The notes under the pieces were generated by a model. It ran no database searches and was not told the DNA's origin. It was given only the letters and a program-made list of their open reading frames with translations. Position numbers and translations under genes: made by a program. DNA of 11,657 nucleotides from Tidjanibacter sp. GTDB taxonomy: Bacteria > Bacteroidota > Bacteroidia > Bacteroidales > Rikenellaceae. Of the stretch, positions 6,683 through 11,657 are shown one piece after another (within the stretch, counting starts at the first letter, position 1; each line of letters begins with the position of its first letter). The stretch is from positions 1-11,657 of the forward strand of contig JAGBVY010000112.1 of the NCBI GenBank assembly GCA_017630115.1, in the 5' to 3' direction.

Positions 6683-6949
6683 ATGAATAAAACATTTAGC
6701 TTCATTCCACAAGGCGGCGTTTGTTCGCGCCTAATAGAGGTTGAAATCACCCCCGATGGGGTGGTCGAAAATGTGCGTTTTACGGGCGGTTGTCACGGCA
6801 ACACACAAGGCGTTGCAGCGCTTGCCAAAGGGCGTCACGCAAGCGAAGTTATTGCAGCCCTCGAAGGCATAAATTGCAAGGGCAAAGGGACCTCCTGCCC
6901 CGACCAATTGGCCCTCTCTCTTCGCAAGGCTTTGGAGGGTCAAATCTAA
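6683..6949 (+). CDS. Small TSCPD-domain protein (TIGR03905-like)
   Basis: An 88-residue cytosolic protein made of a single TSCPD domain. It is named for its C-terminal motif, here GTSCPDQLA (69-77). Earlier conserved-looking blocks are GGVCSR (11-16) and FTGGCHGNTQGVAALAKG (33-50). The four cysteines, Cys14, Cys37, Cys65 and Cys72, suggest metal (probably zinc) binding. The same domain occurs at the C-terminus of B12-dependent ribonucleotide reductases, but the free-standing form found in Bacteroidota and Firmicutes has no established function that I know of. The gene follows the outer-membrane protein gene by 6 bases and ends before a terminator, so it is the last gene of that small operon; the pairing of a membrane barrel with this domain does not explain its role. 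Length and motif order are typical of the standalone family. Confidence 0.88.
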   Translation: MNKTFSFIPQGGVCSRLIEVEITPDGVVENVRFTGGCHGNTQGVAALAKGRHASEVIAALEGINCKGKGTSCPDQLALSLRKALEGQI

Positions 6950-6992
6950 CCACACGACAGACCCCAAACTCACAAAAACAGCCCACTTCAAT

Positions 6993-7030
6993 GGCGGAGT
7001 AAAATCACTCGATTTTGCCCCGCCCTTTTT
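6993..7030 (+). terminator. Rho-independent terminator of the OMP/TSCPD operon
   Basis: GGCGG (6993-6997) pairs with CCGCC (7020-7024) and AAAATC (7001-7006) with GATTTT (7011-7016) around the loop ACTC, with a small internal mismatch. Five T follow at 7026-7030. It starts 43 bases after the TSCPD stop codon. Confidence 0.85.
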
Positions 7031-7112
7031 GTTTCGTCATCCTCCAAAGGACAAATTTCCCTAAGAATGACACAAAAAGCCCATCTACGATGGGAATATG
7101 AGGAAAAATTAC

Positions 7113-7120
7113 TATATTTG
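7113..7120 (+). promoter_or_regulatory. -7 box of the polysaccharide export operon
   Basis: TATATTTG, exact match to TAnnTTTG, 45 bases upstream of the chosen ATG at 7166 and downstream of the previous terminator. The -33 region has no clear TTTG. Transcription would start near 7127, inside the longer open frame that begins at 7067, which argues for the later start. Confidence 0.6.
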
Positions 7121-7165
7121 TCCGCTTATAATCGGAAAATTATAAATCGAAAAATATATAAAGCT

Positions 7166-7984
7166 ATGTTGAAACGAATTTTAGTGTGTGGTATGCTTGC
7201 CCTAATGCTATCGGCTTGTGGCAGCCACAAAGACCTCTCCTACTTTCAGGAAATTACCACGAGTGGCGAGCTTGGGAGCAATGCTGGTCAGCTCAACACA
7301 ATCCAACCCGGCGACGTTCTGACAATCTCCGTTTCGTCGTCGAAACCCGAACTTGCCATCCCCTACAACCTCTTCTCGGCACGTTCGCAAGTGGCAAGCA
7401 GTGTATCGGGCGTAAACTCGTCGAGCCGAGTTATCTCCAACGTGAGCTACGAGGGCTACACAGTAGGTAGCGACGGCACTATTGAGTTCCCCGTATTGGG
7501 CACTATTGAAGTTGCTAATCTGACCCGCGAGCAGATTGCCGACAAACTCAAAGAGATGCTCTCGCCCGTTATGCCCGACCCCGTAGTTACTGTAACCCTG
7601 CTGAACTTCTACGTTACAGTCATCGGCGAGGTTGCACACCCCGGCACCTACAACTTCCCCGGCGATAGGCTCACTCTCTTGGAGGCCTTGGGCTTCTCGG
7701 GCGACCTTACCGTCTATGGCAATAGGGAGAAGGTGATGGTTATCCGCGAGGAGAACGGCTCACGCCACGTTGAGGTTATGAATCTCAAATCGAAGGATAT
7801 TTTCTCCTCGCCCTACTTCTACCTCAGGCAGAACGACGTTGTCTATGTTGAGGCTGTGGGCGCAAAGGCCAAGTCGGTTTCGACCTTCACAACCTACTTC
7901 CCCGTTATCACATCGCTTGCATCGCTCGGTTCGACCATTGCAATGATGATTTATTACATCACCTTCGCTTCGTCGCGACTTTAA
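7166..7984 (+). CDS. Wza-like polysaccharide export lipoprotein
   Basis: Outer-membrane export component for capsule or exopolysaccharide, expected to form the periplasm-to-surface channel that works with the Wzc-like protein encoded next to it. I start it at 7166 because MLKRILVCGMLALMLSACGS is a textbook lipoprotein signal with lipobox LSAC (lipidated Cys18); the 33 extra upstream codons lie across the promoter. The polysaccharide export domain spans about 43-147, with the typical IQPGDVLTISV near its start (46-56) and DPVVTVTLLNF at its end. A SLBB-type domain follows, with VTVIGEVAHPGTYNFPGD (150-167) and LLEALGFSGDLT. A hydrophobic segment at about 245-266 could be the membrane-spanning helix. 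272 residues is the short, Bacteroidota form compared with about 380 for E. coli Wza. The next gene begins 21 bases later. Confidence 0.93.
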   Translation: MLKRILVCGMLALMLSACGSHKDLSYFQEITTSGELGSNAGQLNTIQPGDVLTISVSSSKPELAIPYNLFSARSQVASSVSGVNSSSRVISNVSYEGYTVGSDGTIEFPVLGTIEVANLTREQIADKLKEMLSPVMPDPVVTVTLLNFYVTVIGEVAHPGTYNFPGDRLTLLEALGFSGDLTVYGNREKVMVIREENGSRHVEVMNLKSKDIFSSPYFYLRQNDVVYVEAVGAKAKSVSTFTTYFPVITSLASLGSTIAMMIYYITFASSRL

Positions 7985-8005
7985 CCAACTAACACCGAAA
8001 TAGTT

Positions 8006-10483
8006 ATGGCTATGGAAAACAATATGCAACAAAACGCAGCACCTCAGCAAAACCCCGAAAATGAGGGTATGGAGATTTCACTCAGGGGAATTTGGAAATT
8101 CTTTATTGGCAACTGGTTTTGGTTCTTGGTGTCGGTTGTAGGATGCCTTGCAGCAGGCTTCCTCTACTGCAAAATTTCGCCCAAAATCTACTCTTCGTCG
8201 GCTCTTATCTATGTCGATGAGAACGCCTCGCGAAGCGTTAAGTCGGACGTGACGACAATGACAAACCTGAGGATGATGCGCCAGACTTCGGTGGTGGACA
8301 ACGAGGCTGCCATTCTGCGCTCGCACAGCCTGATGTATAAGGTTGTCGATAACCTCAAACTCAATGTCATCTACAAGACTCAGGCCAAACTCCGCAAGGT
8401 GGAGGTCTATGGTCCTTCGGTGCCTGCACAGGTAGTTGTCGATTCGCTCCAACGCCCCTTCAACATCGAAATTAACCTCACCCCCGAGAAAGTTTCGGGT
8501 ACTATCAAATACACTCTCCCCAGCAACAACGAGATCGAAAAGAGATTTTCGGCCAGCTACGACGAGCCTATCTTTGGCGATATGGGTATTATCCGCATCG
8601 TTAAGAACGAGCGCTATGAGGACTTCAACGAGGTCATCAAGAACAACGACAAGTATTTCGTAAGCGTGGTTAATCCCAAGCGCTACGCTCGTGCTTTGGG
8701 TGCAAACCTCTCGGTTGCCCCTTCGAGCAAGACCACCAGCCTTATTTCGGTGGGTATGAAGAGTGCAGTGCCTCAGAAATCGGCCGACATCGTAAACGAA
8801 CTCATCTACGTCTATAACGAGGACGCCAAAGAGGGCGAGAGGGCTGTTGCTCGCGCCACTATGGAGTTTGTCGATGAGCGTCTGGCTATTGTTGGTGGCG
8901 ACCTTGAATCGGTAGATAGCAGCGTTGAAAACTACCGCAAGGACTCGCGCAGTGTGAGCCCCACCACCGAGGCAAACCTCTACATCCAGTCTGCCGCCCG
9001 TTTGGAGGAGCAGAGTGTTGAGATTGAGACTCAGATTAGCATCCTGAAAGATATTCTGGCATCAGTTAAGGCCGTAAGTGGCAAGGTAGAGCTTATCCCC
9101 AACATCGGTATCGAAGATGACTCGCTCAACAAACTTATATCCGACTACAACCAAGCTGTATTGGAGTTTAAGACTATGGGTGGCGAGGACAAACTATCCA
9201 ACCCCTCGGTAGCGACTATAAAAGATAGAATTATCTCTATGCAGGGTCTGCTTCCCGCATCTATCAAAAACATTCAGAGCTCGCTCGAAGTACAGCTCCG
9301 CTCGGTTAATCGCCAGATTGCCGAGAACGAGGCTAAGGTAAGCAATCTGCCTTCGATTGAGAAGGGCACCCAGTCGATTATTCGTGACCAGCAGATTAAA
9401 GTACGCATCTATGAGTTCCTGCTCAACAAGAGGGAGGAGACGAGTCTTAAACTTGCCACTACCGCTCCCGTATCGAGGGTGATTGATGCTGCCGAGCCTG
9501 CTGCTTTGCCTATCTCGCCCCGCACTATGATGATTATGCTGTTGGCGCTGATTATGGGCTTTGTTCTTCCCGTAGTGATTATCTTCATTGCAGAGGCTAT
9601 GAGGGTTAAGATTTACTCTGTGGAGGAGGTTGAGGCTTCGATAGGTGGCAATGTGCCCATTGTAGGTGCAATTCCTTCGAAGGAGAACCGCCACACCAGC
9701 GACGTTATGGTTACTCCCAACAGCCGTGACGCTGTGTCGGAGGCCTTCCGTATGGTGCGTACCAACATCGACTTTATGATGCCTAATGGTGGTCAAACCA
9801 TTATGGTAACCTCCACCGTTCCATCGGAGGGTAAGACTACCGTTGCGCTCAACATCGCTCTTTCGTTTGTCATCACCGGCAAGAAGGTTATCATTGTCGA
9901 TATGGATATGCGTAAGGGTTCGATGGAGAAACGTGTGGGCGCAGTTCACCACAGCAAGGGTATCGTTACCTACTTAGTAGGCAAGGAGAGTAATATCGAC
10001 AATCTTATTGTTAAGGATTGCGTACACGGCGTTGATGCTTTGTTTGTAGGCACCATTCCTCCCAACCCTGCCGAGCTTCTGATGCGTCCCGAGTTGGACA
10101 ATGTATTTAGAGAGTTGCGTAGTAGGTATGACTATATCATTATCGACACCGCTCCTATTGCATTGGTTACCGATACGATGATTGTAAACCGCCTTGCCGA
10201 TATGACTCTCTACTGTATGCGTATGGGTCATACCGACAAGAACAGCCTCGATACAGTTAAGGCCATTTCGTCGCGCAAGTCGCTCAACAATATGGGTATC
10301 CTCATTTCGCAGGTTGGCGCCGGCAAGCTCTACTACGGTGGTGAGAAGAGTAGCAAGGGCTACGGCTACGGCTATGGTTATGGCTACGGTTACGGCTATG
10401 GTTACGGCTATGGTTATGGCAACGAGGAGAAGAAGAAAACTGTATTCCAACGTATTGTAAGCCGTCTAAAAAGGAAAAAGTAG
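8006..10483 (+). CDS. Wzc-like polysaccharide chain-length determinant and BY-type tyrosine autokinase
   Basis: Inner-membrane polysaccharide co-polymerase fused to a cytoplasmic bacterial tyrosine kinase (825 residues), controlling chain length and export with the Wza-like protein. Order: Wzz-type N-terminus with first membrane helix (about 33-55), long periplasmic coiled-coil-rich region, G-rich domain (about 440-500, ending ISPRT), second helix (about 507-529), then the kinase. Kinase motifs: oligomerisation motif ExxRxxR (Glu579, Arg582, Arg585), Walker A STVPSEGKTT (Lys610), Walker A' VIIVDMDMR (Asp632, Asp634) and Walker B YIIIDTAP (Asp714). The C-terminal tyrosine cluster, site of autophosphorylation in this family, is ten Tyr-Gly dipeptides (786-805) followed by a basic end (RIVSRLKRKK). 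All expected motifs are present, so it should be active. No phosphatase, flippase or glycosyltransferase gene lies alongside. ATGs at 8006 and 8012 are both possible starts; the first is used here. Confidence 0.95.
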   Translation: MAMENNMQQNAAPQQNPENEGMEISLRGIWKFFIGNWFWFLVSVVGCLAAGFLYCKISPKIYSSSALIYVDENASRSVKSDVTTMTNLRMMRQTSVVDNEAAILRSHSLMYKVVDNLKLNVIYKTQAKLRKVEVYGPSVPAQVVVDSLQRPFNIEINLTPEKVSGTIKYTLPSNNEIEKRFSASYDEPIFGDMGIIRIVKNERYEDFNEVIKNNDKYFVSVVNPKRYARALGANLSVAPSSKTTSLISVGMKSAVPQKSADIVNELIYVYNEDAKEGERAVARATMEFVDERLAIVGGDLESVDSSVENYRKDSRSVSPTTEANLYIQSAARLEEQSVEIETQISILKDILASVKAVSGKVELIPNIGIEDDSLNKLISDYNQAVLEFKTMGGEDKLSNPSVATIKDRIISMQGLLPASIKNIQSSLEVQLRSVNRQIAENEAKVSNLPSIEKGTQSIIRDQQIKVRIYEFLLNKREETSLKLATTAPVSRVIDAAEPAALPISPRTMMIMLLALIMGFVLPVVIIFIAEAMRVKIYSVEEVEASIGGNVPIVGAIPSKENRHTSDVMVTPNSRDAVSEAFRMVRTNIDFMMPNGGQTIMVTSTVPSEGKTTVALNIALSFVITGKKVIIVDMDMRKGSMEKRVGAVHHSKGIVTYLVGKESNIDNLIVKDCVHGVDALFVGTIPPNPAELLMRPELDNVFRELRSRYDYIIIDTAPIALVTDTMIVNRLADMTLYCMRMGHTDKNSLDTVKAISSRKSLNNMGILISQVGAGKLYYGGEKSSKGYGYGYGYGYGYGYGYGYGYGNEEKKKTVFQRIVSRLKRKK
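10361..10420 (+). repeat. In-frame Tyr-Gly repeat at the 3' end of the Wzc-like gene
   Basis: Ten TAY-GGY codon pairs encode ten Tyr-Gly dipeptides. At the DNA level the core is four copies of a 12-base unit GGCTAYGGTTAY (10370-10417): glycine codons alternate GGC and GGT strictly, while tyrosine codons vary. This indicates expansion in 12-base steps followed by synonymous drift. Confidence 0.95.
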
Positions 10484-10490
10484 CTAAATA

Positions 10491-10523
10491 ATTGGGAATT
10501 ATAAAATTATTTTCTTACATTTG
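10491..10523 (+). promoter_or_regulatory. Promoter of the histone-like gene
   Basis: ATTG (10491-10494) followed after 21 bases by TACATTTG (10516-10523), an exact -7 box identical to that of gap. It lies in an AT-rich gap just after the Wzc-like stop; transcription should start near 10530, about 45 bases before the ATG. Confidence 0.72.
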
Positions 10524-10574
10524 CCTAAGAGTAAGAAAGAAACCTTATAAACAATAACATTAAACCTTACAATT

Positions 10575-10748
10575 ATGCAACAGTTAGTAGAGAAAATCAA
10601 TGCTCAGATTGAGCTTTTCCAAGAGAATGCAAAACTTCAAGTAGAGAAAGGCAACAAAGCTGCTGGCACTCGCGCTCGCAAAGCCGCTTTGGAGGTTACT
10701 AAACTTATGAAAGAGTTCCGCAAAGCTTCGGTTGAGGCTGCAAAATAA
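10575..10748 (+). CDS. Small histone H1-like DNA-binding protein
   Basis: A 57-residue, lysine-rich, all-helical protein (translation begins MQQLVEKINAQIELFQENAK, ends EFRKASVEAAK). The central GNKAAGTRARKAALEVTKLMKEFRK (26-50) matches, from memory, the core of the small histone H1-like (Hc1-type) proteins found across Bacteroidota. The expected role is nucleoid binding and compaction through basic residues; it has not been tested here. It is highly charged: the N-terminal half is acidic-basic mixed and amphipathic, the C-terminal half strongly basic. It has its own consensus promoter and a strong terminator, so it is a stand-alone and probably highly expressed gene, not part of the polysaccharide operon. 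The ATG is the only one giving the full conserved length. Confidence 0.88.
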   Translation: MQQLVEKINAQIELFQENAKLQVEKGNKAAGTRARKAALEVTKLMKEFRKASVEAAK

Positions 10749-10768
10749 TTTGCAAGAGCACAAACAAG

Positions 10769-10800
10769 AAGGGATGATGGCAATGCTATCATCCCTTTTT
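10769..10800 (+). terminator. Strong terminator of the histone-like gene, possibly bidirectional
   Basis: GGGATGATGGC (10771-10781) pairs with GCTATCATCCC (10785-10795), an 11-bp stem with one G-T pair and the loop AAT, followed by five T (10796-10800). An outer pairing of CACAAAC (10759-10765) with GTTTGTG (10801-10807) flanks it. It sits between convergent genes, and the leftward exit (CCCTTCTTGTTTG) is also T-rich, so it may stop DoxX transcripts too. Confidence 0.9.
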
Positions 10801-10869
10801 GTTTGTGTAGTAGAGAGGTGTTAGAGTGTGTGATAGGGTGCAGGGCGAACTGTTCTACACCACTGCTTG

Positions 10870-11343
10870 CTACTTTTCTATGCGCCACTGACGCATAGAA
10901 AAGATAATCGTATCGAGCGCATAGCGGCCTCCGCCACTTATGGCCAAGGTGGCATAAATGCCCGCATAGACAACCTTCAACTCGGCCTGTGCGAAGCCTT
11001 GGTGGGGGAAGAAGAGGAAGGCTGCGGCGACCATTATCACAATCATAACTATGGAAGTTAGACGTGTGAGCAGACCTATGGTGAGCATCACTCCCGCCAC
11101 AGCCTCCACAACCCCAACGATGGATAGAACCTCCGATGGGCTAAATCCCAAGACCGAGGGGTAGAGTCCCTCCAACCACATATAATCTTGCGACTTGGTT
11201 ATGGCCTGCGTGAAAAGCAACACTCCCACAAAGAGCCTCAGAAAAAGGGTCGCCTTGTCCGATGCTGCCGAGAGCCCGGGTAGCAGCCTATCTTCTTCAA
11301 CGAGCAATCTGCGTTTTGCATTGGTATATGATTTCCTACTCAT
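10870..11343 (-). CDS. DoxX-family membrane protein
   Basis: A 157-residue polytopic membrane protein of the DoxX family. Four hydrophobic segments are visible: about 33-48 (LFLRLFVGVLLFTQAI), 72-92 (VLSIVGVVEAVAGVMLTIGLL), 94-112 (LTSIVMIVIMVAAAFLFFP) and 122-136. The family signature near the end is SGGGRYALDTIIF (136-148), like the usual GPGRYSLD. Members have been linked to quinol oxidation (as DoxD), to redox protection and to small-molecule export, but the molecular role of the bacterial DoxX family in general is unclear. The N-terminal 30 residues are polar and basic. It is transcribed toward the histone-like gene, and no convincing promoter was found upstream. Part of a 14-base repeat lies in codons 12-16 and recurs in the leader. 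Confidence 0.88.
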   Translation of the reverse strand: MSRKSYTNAKRRLLVEEDRLLPGLSAASDKATLFLRLFVGVLLFTQAITKSQDYMWLEGLYPSVLGFSPSEVLSIVGVVEAVAGVMLTIGLLTRLTSIVMIVIMVAAAFLFFPHQGFAQAELKVVYAGIYATLAISGGGRYALDTIIFSMRQWRIEK

Positions 11344-11373
11344 AAGTGTGTTTTTTCTACTTCAACGAGCAAT
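11295..11373. repeat. 14-bp direct repeat at the start of the DoxX-family gene
   Basis: CTTCAACGAGCAAT occurs at 11295-11308 (inside the coding region, specifying part of LLVEE) and again at 11360-11373 (in the leader), 65 bases apart, with partial similarity extending a few bases to either side. The coordinates span both copies and the DNA between them. Confidence 0.7.
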
Positions 11374-11439
11374 TCTTGTGCCCTTGTGACGAAAATGGCA
11401 GGAAATAATCATTGAGAAATATGAAAAAAAGAGGAAAAA

Positions 11440-11471
11440 TTAGTTCGTTATGCAACGTTTTGATACCTTTG
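11440..11471 (+). promoter_or_regulatory. Promoter of the gene at the right edge
   Basis: TTAG (11440-11443, three of four positions of TTTG), 20-base spacer, TACCTTTG (11464-11471), an exact -7 box. Transcription should start near 11478, giving a leader of about 50 bases before the ATG at 11529. Confidence 0.65.
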
Positions 11472-11528
11472 CGCGTCTAACTTAGAAATAACCTTTCCAT
11501 ACACTAAATCCCTGCCGGAAATAGGATT

Positions 11529-11657
11529 ATGAAGATAGGCAACGCACTTCCTTTCCTCCTCGCATCCTTCATCACATTGGCGGCCACAAAGCCTGCCAGC
11601 GCACAACTTTTTGAGGAGGATTGGGAGCTGCGATTTGGCATCGGCAATAAGGGCATA
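11529..11657 (+). CDS. Exported protein, probable outer-membrane protein (5' part; cut by window edge)
   Basis: Only the first 43 codons are present. They encode a signal peptide (MKIGNALPFLLASFITLAAT, cleavage probably after KPASA at residue 25) followed by QLFEEDWELRFGIGNKGI. The WELRFGIG stretch right after the signal looks like a first beta-strand, as in small Bacteroidota outer-membrane barrels, and resembles the start of the mature protein encoded at 6077. The promoter at 11440-11471 and the lack of another start nearby support this ATG. Nothing more can be said about function from this fragment. Confidence 0.65.
   Translation, partial: MKIGNALPFLLASFITLAATKPASAQLFEEDWELRFGIGNKGI

Noticed and set aside
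7067..7165. A 33-residue N-terminal extension of the Wza-like lipoprotein
   Set aside because: The lipoprotein signal begins at 7166 and a -7 box lies within the extension at 7113-7120.

Overview
The window looks like chromosomal DNA of a Bacteroidota, most likely a gut Bacteroidales and possibly Alistipes/Rikenellaceae-like; the genus is a guess. The reasons are the promoters, which fit the Bacteroidota TAnnTTTG -7 box (a -33 TTTG-like box could be placed for only four of them), the lack of clear Shine-Dalgarno sequences, a family of small histone-like proteins typical of the phylum, a DUF4834-like protein, and gene products with close Bacteroidales flavour (RelA-like synthetase, M13 peptidase, Wza/Wzc pair).

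Layout. The left half (1-5878) is read leftward: the 5' part of glyceraldehyde-3-phosphate dehydrogenase (gap, cut by the window edge), a small DUF4834-like membrane protein, a long RelA/SpoT-type (p)ppGpp synthetase, and an exported M13 metallopeptidase. A clear terminator at 3728-3771 separates the peptidase from relA, and gap has its own near-consensus promoter. The gaps around the DUF4834-like gene are full of 7-bp tandem repeats of several unrelated sequences plus one GC-rich palindrome. A divergent promoter region (5879-6076) then switches direction.

The right half is mostly read rightward: a predicted outer-membrane beta-barrel protein and a small TSCPD-domain protein (probable operon closed by a terminator at 6993-7030); a Wza-like polysaccharide export lipoprotein and a Wzc-like chain-length determinant/tyrosine kinase (probable operon with its own -7 box at 7113-7120); and a 57-residue histone H1-like protein with its own promoter and a strong terminator. 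A DoxX-family membrane protein points leftward, and the window ends in the first 43 codons of another exported, probably outer-membrane protein.

Functionally the window is a mix of housekeeping (gap, relA), envelope biology (M13 peptidase, two predicted outer-membrane proteins, DoxX) and exopolysaccharide/capsule export (Wza-Wzc). The polysaccharide pair carries no glycosyltransferases or flippase next to it, so its partners must lie elsewhere. I do not see a convincing new biological system. The most unusual signals are the Tyr-Gly repeat tail of the Wzc-like kinase, the destroyed hydrolase site of the RelA-like protein, and the clustered heptamer repeats.
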